DNA from: Candidatus Paracaedibacter symbiosus
Lineage (GTDB): Bacteria > Pseudomonadota > Alphaproteobacteria > Paracaedibacterales > Paracaedibacteraceae
Reading direction: 5' to 3'
Length of the DNA: 64,000 nucleotides
Assembly (NCBI RefSeq): GCF_000757605.1
Contig: NZ_JQAK01000001.1
Coordinates: 1,390,627-1,454,626, forward strand
Under the pieces are notes generated by a model, which did not search any database, was not told the origin of the DNA, and saw nothing but the letters and a program-made list of their open reading frames with translations. Made by a program: the position numbers and the translations under genes. Shown here piece after piece: positions 52,797-61,829 of the stretch (its first letter is position 1; the number at the start of each line of letters is the position of its first letter).

Positions 52797-54713
52797 ATGT
52801 CTAAAGTTATTGGTATCGATTTGGGGACGACAAACTCCTGTGTTGCCATTATGGAAGATGGAAACACGAAGGTTATTGAAAATGCAGAAGGAGCTCGTAC
52901 CACACCATCGATGGTGGCTTTTTCTGGAACATCTGGTGAAATTTTGGTGGGACAATCGGCTAAACGTCAGGCCGTGACCAACCCTGAAAATACATTGTTT
53001 GCGATTAAGCGTTTGATTGGACGTCGTTTTGATGACCCAATGACACAAAAAGATATCGGATTGGTTCCTTATAAGATTATTAAGGCTGACAATGGGGATG
53101 CTTGGGTCGAAGCACATGGTGAAAAGTACAGCCCCAGCCAAGTTAGCGCCATGATTTTAAAAAAAATGAAAGAGACAGCAGAAAACTATTTGGGTGAATC
53201 AGTCTCTCAAGCAGTGATCACGGTGCCAGCTTACTTTAATGACTCTCAACGTCAAGCAACTAAAGACGCAGGTCGTATCGCTGGTTTGGAAGTGTTGCGT
53301 ATCATTAACGAGCCAACAGCAGCAGCACTTGCGTACGGGCTAGAGAAAAAAGGCACTGGTACTATTGTGGTGTATGACCTTGGTGGTGGAACTTTTGACG
53401 TTTCCATTTTGGAAATTGGCGATGGTGTTTTTGAAGTTAAATCAACCAATGGGGATACATTCCTTGGTGGGGAAGACTTTGACGCTCGCATTATGGACTA
53501 TTTAGCTGACGAATTTAAGCGCGAAAGCGGCATTGATTTGCGCCAAGACCGCCTAGCTTTGCAACGTTTGAAAGAAGCAGCTGAAAAGGCAAAAATTGAA
53601 CTTTCTTCAGCCATTCAAACTGACATTAACTTGCCGTTTATCACAGCTGATGCCTCAGGTCCAAAGCATCTTAACATCAAATTGACGCGCGCTAAGCTTG
53701 AAGCATTGGTGGCTGATTTGATTGAACGCACAATTTTGCCTTGCAAAGCAGCGATGAAAGATGCGGGCGTTTCTGCTTCTGAGATTGATGAAGTGATCTT
53801 GGTTGGTGGGATGACTCGTATGCCAAAGATTTTGGAGACAGTTAAAAGCTTCTTTGGAAAAGAACCGCATCGCGGCGTGAACCCAGATGAAGTTGTGGCG
53901 ATTGGCGCTGCGATTCAAGGTGCAGTCTTGAAGGGTGACGTTAAGGACGTCTTGTTGTTGGATGTAACGCCATTGTCATTGGGAATTGAAACATTGGGTG
54001 GTGTTTTCACACGGTTAATTGAACGGAACACGACAATTCCAACGCGGAAAAGCCAAGTATTCTCAACAGCTGAAGACAATCAAACAGCGGTGACTATTCG
54101 GGTTTTCCAAGGGGAACGTGAAATGGCGGCAGATAACAAGATGTTGGGTCAATTTGACTTAATGGGAATTGCGCCAGCACCTCGTGGCATGCCACAAATT
54201 GAAGTAACTTTTGACATAGATGCCAACGGTATTGTCCAAGTATCAGCCAAAGATAAGGCGACCAATAAGGAACATCAAATTCGCATCCAGGCTTCTGGTG
54301 GCTTGAATGAAGATGAAATCCAGCAAATGGTTAAAGACGCCGAAGCCAATGCGGAGACTGATAAAAAACGTCGTGAATCCGTTGAAGCAAAAAACCAGGC
54401 TGAAACCATGATCAATGCGACAGAAAAGACGTTGACTGAACATGGCGATAAAATTTCTGCCGAAGATAAGGCCACGATTGAATCTGATCTGGCTGCCTTG
54501 AAAGCAGTTCTAGAGAGCGATGATGCAGAGGCAATTAAGGCCAAAACTGATGCGTTGATGCAATCTTCAATGAAGCTGGGCGAAGCATTGTACAAAGCGC
54601 AAGCTGAAGCAGGTGCAGCTGCGCCACAGCCGGAAACTGACCAGCCTCAAGAAGGTACAATTGTTGATGCTGAGTTTGAAGACGTCAAAGACGATCATTC
54701 TTCAAAGAAATAA
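52797..54713 (+). CDS. dnaK: Chaperone protein DnaK (Hsp70)
   Basis: Hsp70 chaperone, 638 residues. The ATPase domain has [48 protein letters not shown] and GGMTRMP. The linker and substrate domain show [20 protein letters not shown], and the C-terminal lid ends in the acidic tail [13 protein letters not shown] lies upstream of the ATG. Order grpE-dnaK-dnaJ is kept, but repeats separate dnaK from dnaJ. Confidence 0.99.
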   Translation: MSKVIGIDLGTTNSCVAIMEDGNTKVIENAEGARTTPSMVAFSGTSGEILVGQSAKRQAVTNPENTLFAIKRLIGRRFDDPMTQKDIGLVPYKIIKADNGDAWVEAHGEKYSPSQVSAMILKKMKETAENYLGESVSQAVITVPAYFNDSQRQATKDAGRIAGLEVLRIINEPTAAALAYGLEKKGTGTIVVYDLGGGTFDVSILEIGDGVFEVKSTNGDTFLGGEDFDARIMDYLADEFKRESGIDLRQDRLALQRLKEAAEKAKIELSSAIQTDINLPFITADASGPKHLNIKLTRAKLEALVADLIERTILPCKAAMKDAGVSASEIDEVILVGGMTRMPKILETVKSFFGKEPHRGVNPDEVVAIGAAIQGAVLKGDVKDVLLLDVTPLSLGIETLGGVFTRLIERNTTIPTRKSQVFSTAEDNQTAVTIRVFQGEREMAADNKMLGQFDLMGIAPAPRGMPQIEVTFDIDANGIVQVSAKDKATNKEHQIRIQASGGLNEDEIQQMVKDAEANAETDKKRRESVEAKNQAETMINATEKTLTEHGDKISAEDKATIESDLAALKAVLESDDAEAIKAKTDALMQSSMKLGEALYKAQAEAGAAAPQPETDQPQEGTIVDAEFEDVKDDHSSKK

Positions 54714-54723
54714 TGTTAAGACA

Positions 54724-54839
54724 TATACCCAAGATAAAAGTGAATCTGAGAGTATTTTAATCTTCTCATACCTAAGTGAGGGTTAAGAAAGTCTCAGATG
54801 CGACGTCAGAAATTGGCTTCTTCAAATATTTTGGGTATA
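54724..54839. repeat. Family B repeat (copy 4)
   Basis: Begins TATACCCAAGATAAAAGTGAATCTGAGA and ends TCTCAGATGCGACGTCAG, then CTTCTTCAAATATTTTGGGTATA. The outer termini and an inner TCTGAGA/TCTCAGA pair are inverted. It follows the dnaK stop directly and shares the family's ends. Confidence 0.6.
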
Positions 54840-54860
54840 AATAGTCGTCAAGATTATTTT

Positions 54861-54951
54861 GTCATTGCGAGGAACGAAGTGACGTGGCAATCTCCTTGTT
54901 ATATATATTCGAGGAGGTTGCTATGCTTTCTGACGAAGGCTTGCAATGACG
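54861..54951. repeat. Palindromic repeat of the GTCATTGCGAGG type
   Basis: GTCATTGCGAGGAACGAAGT and its inverse GACGAAGGCTTGCAATGAC flank a GGCAATCTCC/GGAGGTTGC pair and an AT-rich loop. Repeats with these ends occur in many unrelated bacterial genomes, including intracellular ones. Together with the family B repeat it fills the 323-base dnaK-dnaJ gap. Confidence 0.75.
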
Positions 54952-55036
54952 TTTTAAGAAATCAAGGTGAGGAAGCATCTTACCTGTTTTCACAGAACCT
55001 AAAGCACCTCAAAAAATAACGTTAAAGATAACTGCG

Positions 55037-56188
55037 ATGGCCAAAAAAGATTATTACGAACTTCTGAGTATTGCTCGCACTGCATCCGCAGACGAGATTA
55101 AAAAGGCATACCGCAAGCTTGCGATGAAGTATCACCCTGACCGAAATCCGGGTGATAAAGCCGCAGAAGAAAAGTTTAAAGAAGCAACAGAGGCTTATGA
55201 CGTCTTAAAGGACGAGCAAAAAAAAGCCGCCTACGATCGATTCGGACATGCGGCTTTTGATCAATCTCAAGGTGGTGGCGGTGCCCGTCATCAGGGGGCG
55301 GGTGGGTTTGATTTTACCTCCTCTTTTGCCGATATTTTTGATGAAATGTTTGGGGGTGGTTTTGGTGGCGGTGGCCGACAAGAGGCAAACTTGCGCGGTT
55401 CAGATATCCGTTATAATTACGAAATCAGCCTTGATGAAGCGTTTAAAGGTGCTGTTGCTAAAATCCGCTACTTGACGGGTGTTCCTTGTGAGCCTTGTAA
55501 AGGGTCGGGGTCAGAAAACTCCGCAGCGCCAGTAAACTGCACGATGTGTCGGGGCAGTGGTCGGATTCGTGCCCAGCAAGGTTTCTTTACTATTGAAAAG
55601 ACGTGCCCTCAATGCCATGGCATGGGCCAAATGATTGAAAAACCCTGTAAAAGTTGTAATGCCACAGGTCGAGTGCGTAAAGAAAAGACAATTGATGTCA
55701 AAATTCCCGGTGGAGTTGATGATGGTACGCGGATCCGTATTGCCGGGGCAGGCGAAGCAGGGATGCGAGGGGGCCCAAGTGGTGATCTTTATGTTTTTAT
55801 CACGATTCGTCCGCACAAAATTTTCAAACGTGAAGGCAAAGACATTTATTGTCGCATCCCCATTACCATGATAACAGCCTCTCTTGGGGGGGAAATTGAA
55901 GTACCAACGATTGATGGCACACGGGCAAAAGTTAAGATTCCTCCTGGCACCCAAAGTGGTCACCAATTTAGATTGCGCGGCAAGGGAATGAGTGTTCTGC
56001 GCACCACTGTACGTGGTGATATGTATATCGAAGCATCGGTTGAAACGCCGATGAATTTGAGTAAAAAACAGCGTGAACTACTTCAGGAATTCGAAAAACA
56101 CGGTAAACATGAATCAAATAACCCTGAGTCCTCTGGATTTTTTACAAAGGTCAAAGAATTTTGGAACGATTTAAGTGGGAAGAGTTGA
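55037..56188 (+). CDS. dnaJ: Chaperone protein DnaJ (Hsp40)
   Basis: Type I Hsp40 co-chaperone, 383 residues. The J domain has HPD at 33-35, followed by a Gly/Phe-rich stretch (about 73-115). The zinc-binding domain carries four repeats: [24 protein letters not shown] and CKSCNATG. C-terminal substrate domains follow. There is no strong ribosome site before the ATG. dapB follows closely. Confidence 0.98.
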   Translation: MAKKDYYELLSIARTASADEIKKAYRKLAMKYHPDRNPGDKAAEEKFKEATEAYDVLKDEQKKAAYDRFGHAAFDQSQGGGGARHQGAGGFDFTSSFADIFDEMFGGGFGGGGRQEANLRGSDIRYNYEISLDEAFKGAVAKIRYLTGVPCEPCKGSGSENSAAPVNCTMCRGSGRIRAQQGFFTIEKTCPQCHGMGQMIEKPCKSCNATGRVRKEKTIDVKIPGGVDDGTRIRIAGAGEAGMRGGPSGDLYVFITIRPHKIFKREGKDIYCRIPITMITASLGGEIEVPTIDGTRAKVKIPPGTQSGHQFRLRGKGMSVLRTTVRGDMYIEASVETPMNLSKKQRELLQEFEKHGKHESNNPESSGFFTKVKEFWNDLSGKS

Positions 56189-56216
56189 TCTCACGCCACC
56201 ATAAAAAAGGTTGTCG

Positions 56217-57002
56217 ATGAAAATATCTCTGATTGGCATCACGGGTAAAATGGGTCACCATTTGGCTGAACTCATCGCAGATGCACCTGATTTAACGTTG
56301 ATAGGAGGGGTGACTTCCTCCACCAACCCCCAACGGGGACAAAAACTTTACGGCGTTGAAATCAGTGATGTGCTAGCTCCCGCATTTATGAATGCTGACT
56401 TGTTGATAGACTTTTCAACACCCCATACATTGACAGAACATCTTGAGCAGGCTATTTACCATAAAAAACCCCTTGTTATTGGTACGACAGGATTGGAGAC
56501 CTCTCATTTTGAAGCGCTTCAAGCAGCAGCAACTACTATTCCTCTCTTACAAGCTTCTAATACGAGTATGGGCATTACGATTCTTTCCAATCTCGTTAAA
56601 ATTGCAGCCCGACAGCTGGATCTGGATTACGACATCGAAATTGTTGAAACTCATCACCGGCAAAAAAGGGATGCACCATCGGGGACAGCTCTAAGCCTTG
56701 GTAAGGCAGCTGCTTTGGGGCGTACCCTTAATTTTGATGAAGTCAAAGTGATGGACCGTCAAGGAAAACGCCAAGCAGGAGATATCGGTTTTGCTGTGAT
56801 GCGTGGCGGTAGTGTTTTTGGCGAACATACAGTGCGGTTCTTAGGTGATGATGACATCATCGAATTATCGCACACAAGTCTGAATCGCCAATTGTTTGCC
56901 AAAGGAGCGATCCAGGCGGCGCGCTGGCTGATCAATCAGAAACCTGGGCTGTATACGATGCAAGATGTCTTTGATAGACCTCTTGAAAACCGTCGCCTAT
57001 AA
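56217..57002 (+). CDS. dapB: 4-hydroxy-tetrahydrodipicolinate reductase
   Basis: Second step of the diaminopimelate/lysine branch, supplying peptidoglycan precursors. The NAD(P)-binding GITGKMGH loop is at 6-13 and GTTGL lies near 100. The catalytic ETHHRQKRDAPSGTAL motif is complete. 261 residues from the ATG at 56217; a TTG two codons upstream is unnecessary. It lies 28 bases behind dnaJ, so the two may be cotranscribed. Confidence 0.97.
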   Translation: MKISLIGITGKMGHHLAELIADAPDLTLIGGVTSSTNPQRGQKLYGVEISDVLAPAFMNADLLIDFSTPHTLTEHLEQAIYHKKPLVIGTTGLETSHFEALQAAATTIPLLQASNTSMGITILSNLVKIAARQLDLDYDIEIVETHHRQKRDAPSGTALSLGKAAALGRTLNFDEVKVMDRQGKRQAGDIGFAVMRGGSVFGEHTVRFLGDDDIIELSHTSLNRQLFAKGAIQAARWLINQKPGLYTMQDVFDRPLENRRL

Positions 57003-57120
57003 CTCGCTGACGTCCCTAAATTTTAATTTGCAAGCTTCATTTACTTATGTAAACTCCAGTTGCTGCATCAAAAGGTTGCTCGTCATAAAACAAAATTCTT
57101 GGGTTTAAAAAAGAGGTTTA

Positions 57121-57876
57121 ATGTCATTTAACAAAACTCTTTCAGTGATTCTGATTACGAAAAACGAATCACAGAACATTCAAAAATGTCTGGAGTCAGT
57201 GTGCTTTGCCGCTGAGATAATTGTTCTCGATTCAGGAAGCCAAGATAATACTGTTGAGTTGTGTCGCAAATATACACCTCACGTGTTTGTCACTGATTGG
57301 CCGGGTTTTGGCGTGCAGAAAAATAGAGCACTTGATAAAGCCACTTCTGACTGGGTTTTGTCCATAGACGCAGATGAAGTTGTATCCCCAGCGTTAATTC
57401 AGAAAATTCAAGAAGTAATTAATAATCCTCAGGCAAAAGACGCCTATAAAATTAAACGAATTACTCAATTTTGCGGTGAATATTTGTATTATGGCGATTG
57501 GAAATCTGATTATCCTTTAAGATTATTTAAAAGAAATAAAGCCCGCTTTAAAGAGATACCGGTTCATGAATCCCTCATCGTGGACGGGGAGATTGGTAAG
57601 ATTCAAGACGTTATTTGGCATAATTCTTTTACCTCACTCGAAGGGGTTATTGCTAAAATGAATGCCTATTCAACCCTTTCGGCGCTCCATATGAAAAATC
57701 ACGGGAAATCTGCGAGTTTGTTTAAAGCTATTTTTCGGTCTTTATGGACTTTTTTGCGAGGTTATATTTTTAAGTTTGGGTTTTTGGATGGGAGTCGGGG
57801 GTTTTTGCTCAGCATTATCAACGCTGAAAGCTGTTTTTACAAATACATAAAATTAAACTTTCTTAAAAATAAATAG
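57121..57876 (+). CDS. Family 2 glycosyltransferase, LPS-core type (WaaE/KdtX-like)
   Basis: A 251-residue GT2 enzyme. SVILITKNESQNIQKCLESV opens the GT-A fold, LDSGSQDNTVELC is the nucleotide-binding strand, and SIDADEVV is the metal-binding DxD-type site. FKEIPVHESLIVDG and the C-terminal FLRGYIFKFGFLDGSRGFLLSI match the WaaE/KdtX group that decorates lipopolysaccharide core. AGAGG upstream supports the start. It is alone between dapB and dksA. Confidence 0.88.
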   Translation: MSFNKTLSVILITKNESQNIQKCLESVCFAAEIIVLDSGSQDNTVELCRKYTPHVFVTDWPGFGVQKNRALDKATSDWVLSIDADEVVSPALIQKIQEVINNPQAKDAYKIKRITQFCGEYLYYGDWKSDYPLRLFKRNKARFKEIPVHESLIVDGEIGKIQDVIWHNSFTSLEGVIAKMNAYSTLSALHMKNHGKSASLFKAIFRSLWTFLRGYIFKFGFLDGSRGFLLSIINAESCFYKYIKLNFLKNK

Positions 57877-57962
57877 AGTAAAATTTTAAACAAATTTGTG
57901 GACAGAGGTGATAATTTGTCGCATTATAATTGATAATGTAAGCTGTTTCGCCGGAGTTTTTT

Positions 57963-58379
57963 ATGAGTTTTTCTCTGCTTGAAACCTATCGTCCTAAGGA
58001 CGATGAACCCTTCATGAATCCATTGCAGCTGGAGTATTTCCGCCGCAAGCTGTTATCGTGGAGGGAGCAACTTTTAAAAGAATCTAATGAGACGATCAAC
58101 CATCTTCAAACAGATCCTCAAGCTGAACCTGATATTGTTGATTCTGCAGCTAACGAGACAGACCGCACAATTGAGTTACGTGCCCGTGATCGTGAACGCA
58201 AGCTGATTAATAAAATTGAGGAAGCTTTGCGCCGTATCGAAGAAGGGACCTATGGTTACTGTGATGAGACAGGTGAGCCAATCAATCTCAAGCGGCTAGA
58301 AGCACGTCCCATTGCTACATTGACGATTGAAGCTCAAGAGCGCCACGAGCGTCGGGAGCGTCTTCAGCGCGATTATTAA
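57963..58379 (+). CDS. dksA: RNA polymerase-binding factor DksA
   Basis: Secondary-channel regulator that works with ppGpp at stable-RNA and amino-acid promoters. A coiled coil (LEYFRRKLLSWREQLLKE) is followed by DIVDSAANETDRTIEL and the globular domain GTYGYCDETGEPINLKRLEARPIATLTIEAQERHERRER. Only one of the four zinc cysteines remains (YGYC), as in many alphaproteobacterial DksA proteins, so it is the zinc-independent type. GGAG upstream fits the ATG at 57963. Confidence 0.96.
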   Translation: MSFSLLETYRPKDDEPFMNPLQLEYFRRKLLSWREQLLKESNETINHLQTDPQAEPDIVDSAANETDRTIELRARDRERKLINKIEEALRRIEEGTYGYCDETGEPINLKRLEARPIATLTIEAQERHERRERLQRDY

Positions 58380-58391
58380 GAGGAGCTCCTT

Positions 58392-58547
58392 AAAAATACC
58401 TTAAGAGGCTAGTTTCTGACCTTGCATTTGAGGCTCACTTTTATCTTGGCGCTTTTTAAAGAGGACTTATTATTCGCCTCGCGCCAAAATAAAAGCCGCT
58501 TCAGCGCTGCTGGCCATAATCCGGTTTCTTAAGGTATTTTGGGTACA
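58392..58547. repeat. Family B repeat, uninterrupted copy
   Basis: AAATACCTTAAGA at the left faces TCTTAAGGTATTTTGGGTACA at the right. The inner parts GGCTCACTTTTATCTTGGCGC and GCGCCAAAATAAAAGCCGC also pair, so the whole 156 bases can fold into one long imperfect hairpin. It begins 13 bases after the dksA stop and may double as its transcription end. Confidence 0.7.
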
Positions 58548-58775
58548 TAGAGTAAATTTAGTGGGAAACTCCTCTCACTTTAACCCATTGCAACAGAGCA
58601 TGCGATCCTCTCAACGAGGTGTAATATATTGAAATTTGACATCATTTTCCTCTCAAAATATTTCCCCCTTATCGTTAAGTGAATTCCTGTGGGAATTCTT
58701 GCTATTTATAGCTGATTTCGTTACTTTCATTATAAATAAATGTATATAGATGGTCATTACTGAATTTTTCGGTGC

Positions 58776-58865
58776 TGTCATCCCGAGGAAATGTTAGGCA
58801 ACGTAGGGATCTCCTTATAAAGAAGGAGATTGCTGCAGCCTATGTCGCCCCTTCGCAGTGATGAT
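58776..58865. repeat. Palindromic repeat related to the copy at 54861
   Basis: TGTCATCCCGAGGAAATG and GGGATCTCCTT face AAGGAGATTGCTGCAG and CCTTCGCAGTGATGA. Ends and spacing resemble the GTCATTGCGAGG repeat. 58631-58690 also carries a family A-like fragment (TGAAATTTGACATCATTTTCC). No gene is seen in 58380-58912. Confidence 0.55.
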
Positions 58866-58912
58866 ACGGGCGAAGGGTGACCATTACTTGAGTATGAAAA
58901 AGGGTAAATAAA

Positions 58913-59776
58913 ATGCAGCCAAAACAGTCGTTCCAGCAGATGATCCTAAACTTGCAACAGTTTTGGGCCAACTGGGGCTGTGTCATTTTACAACCCTATG
59001 ATATGGAAGTAGGTGCAGGGACTTTCCATCCGGCAACAACGCTTCGGGCCTTGGGCCCAGAAATGTGGAATGCGGCATTTGTGCAACCAAGTCGCAGGCC
59101 CAGTGATGGTCGATATGGTGAAAACCCGAACCGTCTCCAATATTACTACCAATTCCAGGTGATCTTGAAGCCTGCTCCAGAAAATGCGCAGGATCTATAT
59201 CTTGAATCACTGAAGGCCATCGGCTTTGATCTTAACAACCATGACATCCGTTTTGTAGAGGATGACTGGGAAAGCCCAACATTGGGGGCTTCAGGTTTAG
59301 GGTGGGAAGTTTGGTGTGATGGGATGGAAGCCACTCAGTTTACTTATTTCCAGCAAGTTGGTGGTATTGACTGCGCCCCTGTCTGTGCAGAAATCACTTA
59401 TGGATTAGAGCGTTTAGCCATGGTAATGCAAGGGGTGGATAGTTTTTTTGATCTGAATTGGAATGGTCAGGAAGGCGCTAAAAAACTTACCTATCGCGAT
59501 GTTTATCTGCGTAATGAAAAAGAATTTTCTGAATACAATTTTAAAGAGGCAAACATTGAAATACTGCAGCAACATTTCAAGGATGCTGAACAAGAATGTG
59601 AACAGTTATTGGCACGCAAGCTACCATTGCCAGCCTATGACCAATGTATTAAGGCAAGCCATTTATTTAATTTGTTGGATGCTCGTGGTGTCATCAGTGT
59701 GACAGAGCGAGCTGGCTATATTGGACGGGTGCGGGCTTTGGCAAAGGGCTGTTGTCAAGTATGGGTTGGAGAATAA
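58913..59776 (+). CDS. glyQ: Glycine--tRNA ligase alpha subunit
   Basis: Catalytic alpha subunit of the alpha2beta2 bacterial GlyRS. Signatures are [53 protein letters not shown] and [20 protein letters not shown]. At 287 residues it is normal. The glyS start follows three bases after the stop. Confidence 0.98.
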   Translation: MQPKQSFQQMILNLQQFWANWGCVILQPYDMEVGAGTFHPATTLRALGPEMWNAAFVQPSRRPSDGRYGENPNRLQYYYQFQVILKPAPENAQDLYLESLKAIGFDLNNHDIRFVEDDWESPTLGASGLGWEVWCDGMEATQFTYFQQVGGIDCAPVCAEITYGLERLAMVMQGVDSFFDLNWNGQEGAKKLTYRDVYLRNEKEFSEYNFKEANIEILQQHFKDAEQECEQLLARKLPLPAYDQCIKASHLFNLLDARGVISVTERAGYIGRVRALAKGCCQVWVGE

Positions 59777-59779
59777 ATC

Positions 59780-61810
59780 ATGGCAGAACTACTACTTGAA
59801 CTCTTTTCAGAAGAAATTCCAGCTCGCATGCAGTTAAAGGCAGCAGATGAATTGAAAGCTGCAATGGAAACCGCCTTTAAAGAACGCGCGCTTGATTTTA
59901 CCTCTGTTCAAACTTTTGTAACACCGCGTCGCCTTGTTTGTGTGGTTGATGGATTGGCAAGACAGACTAAAAAATCTACCGAAGAAAGACGGGGCCCTCG
60001 CGTTAATGCGCCTGAAGCTGCCATGGCAGGGTTTTTAAAGTCGGCAGGTGTGACGCAAGATCAATGTCTCCAAAAAGGCGATTATTGGTATGTGATCATC
60101 ACACAAAATGCCCAAGCAACAGCAGATTTAATTCCTGATCTAGTACGGGGGATTATTCGTAGTTTTTCATGGGCAACCTCCATGCGTTGGCCAGGAGCAA
60201 CATTAACATGGGTGCGCCCAGTACGCTCACTACTCTGTTTGCTTGATGGCAAGACTATTTTCTTTGATGTGCCAGAGTTTGGTATCACGGCCTCCAATAA
60301 AACTTATGGGCATCGCTTTTTGGCGCCGGAAGAGTTAATGGTTCATTCTTTTACTGATTACCAAGAAAAATTAGCCAAAGCTTATGTGGTTTTAGATCAT
60401 GTGCAACGGCAACACCGCATCGAAGAGAAATTGATAGCATTGGCGCAAGAAAAGGAGTGCGTGCTGGAGCCCGATAAAGAATTGTTGCAGGAAGTAGCAG
60501 GGCTTACCGAATATCCGAAAGCGATGTTGGGGACAATTAATAAGGAATTTATGCGGCTACCAAAACCTGTCCTCTCTACTTCTATGCGGGTGCATCAAAA
60601 GTATTTTACTTTTGTTGACAAAGCTGGGAACATCGCCCCTTATTTTGGTTTTGCTGCCAACACAGTGCCACCGGATGGTGGGAAAGATATGTTACGTGGG
60701 TATGAAAGAGTGTTGCGTGCGCGTCTTAGTGACGCAGCATTTTTCTATGACCAAGATTGTAAGAGTGCCTTAGGAACATTGGTGCCAAAGCTTGATAAAA
60801 TTACCTTTCATGCGAAATTAGGCACACTTGGGCAGCGCATTCAGCGGTTTGCCGCTCTGGTTGACTCAGCAGAGGCAAAACGAGCCGCTATTTTGTGTAA
60901 AGCTGATCTTGTCACTTCAATGGTGGGGGAATTTCCTGAACTCCAAGGGATTATGGGGGGAATTTATGCCCGAGTTCAAGGGGAGACAGAATCTATTGCC
61001 CAGGCAATTGAAGAGCATTATCAACCGGTGGGCGCGAGCGATTCTTTCCCCCAAAATACAGCTGCAATTGAGTTAGCTTTGGCGGATAAAATGGATGCAC
61101 TAGTTGGTTTTTTTGGAATTGGGGAAAGACCAACAGGGTCAAAAGATCCTTTTGCCTTGCGTCGCGCAGCTCTTGGGATTATTCGAATTATCCGGGAAAA
61201 TCACTTAAAGGATTACGATTTACGCGAGAAGTTAAATCTTGCAGCGATGCTTTATACGCAACAAAATATCGTGTTTGCTAAGGGTTTTCAAGTAGATCAA
61301 GTTGTTGATTTTATTTTGGAAAGGCTGGCGCATGCTTTGCGGGCTGCTGGAATCCGTCATGATTGTATCGCTGCTGTACTGGAGGCAGAACACCGTGATG
61401 AAAATATTTGCTCTTTGGCTGAGCGAGCAGCGAGTCTTCATCAGTTTCTAGAAAGCGAGTCAGGGACTTCTTTGCAGGCAGCTTTTAGGAGAGCTCAAGG
61501 GATTTTGGCTAAAAGTGAGATTGACCTTTCCAATCATCAAATAGTTGCATTGCAGTTATTTGATCCAGCAGAAAAGAAGCTGTTGTCGCAGTTGGACCAA
61601 CTTGCGCATCAGGCGCCAGTCTTGTTGCAAAAGGGCCAATATCTTGAGTTGATGCAGCTGCTCTCTGAGCTGCGTCCAGTTGTGGATGACTTCTTCACTT
61701 TGAAAATCAACGATGATGTTGAGACTGTACGTCTCAACCGGTTTGCCTTACTGCAGCAGTTAATTGATCAGACGCGTAAAGTGGCAGATTTTAGTAAGCT
61801 TGAGGGTTAA
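59780..61810 (+). CDS. glyS: Glycine--tRNA ligase beta subunit
   Basis: tRNA-binding beta subunit, 676 residues. The opening ELLLELFSEEIPARMQ, TPRRLVCVVDGL, MRWPGATLTWVRPVRSLLCL and VPPDGGKDMLRGYERVLRARLSDAAFFYDQD are family signatures. An HD-like region and a C-terminal anticodon-binding DALR-type domain (LMQLLSELRPVVDDFF) follow. It is cotranscribed with glyQ and ends 19 bases from a convergent gene. Confidence 0.98.
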   Translation: MAELLLELFSEEIPARMQLKAADELKAAMETAFKERALDFTSVQTFVTPRRLVCVVDGLARQTKKSTEERRGPRVNAPEAAMAGFLKSAGVTQDQCLQKGDYWYVIITQNAQATADLIPDLVRGIIRSFSWATSMRWPGATLTWVRPVRSLLCLLDGKTIFFDVPEFGITASNKTYGHRFLAPEELMVHSFTDYQEKLAKAYVVLDHVQRQHRIEEKLIALAQEKECVLEPDKELLQEVAGLTEYPKAMLGTINKEFMRLPKPVLSTSMRVHQKYFTFVDKAGNIAPYFGFAANTVPPDGGKDMLRGYERVLRARLSDAAFFYDQDCKSALGTLVPKLDKITFHAKLGTLGQRIQRFAALVDSAEAKRAAILCKADLVTSMVGEFPELQGIMGGIYARVQGETESIAQAIEEHYQPVGASDSFPQNTAAIELALADKMDALVGFFGIGERPTGSKDPFALRRAALGIIRIIRENHLKDYDLREKLNLAAMLYTQQNIVFAKGFQVDQVVDFILERLAHALRAAGIRHDCIAAVLEAEHRDENICSLAERAASLHQFLESESGTSLQAAFRRAQGILAKSEIDLSNHQIVALQLFDPAEKKLLSQLDQLAHQAPVLLQKGQYLELMQLLSELRPVVDDFFTLKINDDVETVRLNRFALLQQLIDQTRKVADFSKLEG

Positions 61811-61829
61811 TTAGCCTCTGAAAAGCATT

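Noticed and set aside
54798-55019. 73-codon plus-strand frame containing FVIARNEVTWQSP
   Set aside because: It is a translation of the GTCATTGCGAGG-type repeat, a common source of false genes.
57963-58379. DksA lacking zinc cysteines as a defect
   Set aside because: A single remaining Cys is common in alphaproteobacterial DksA, so it is not evidence of decay.
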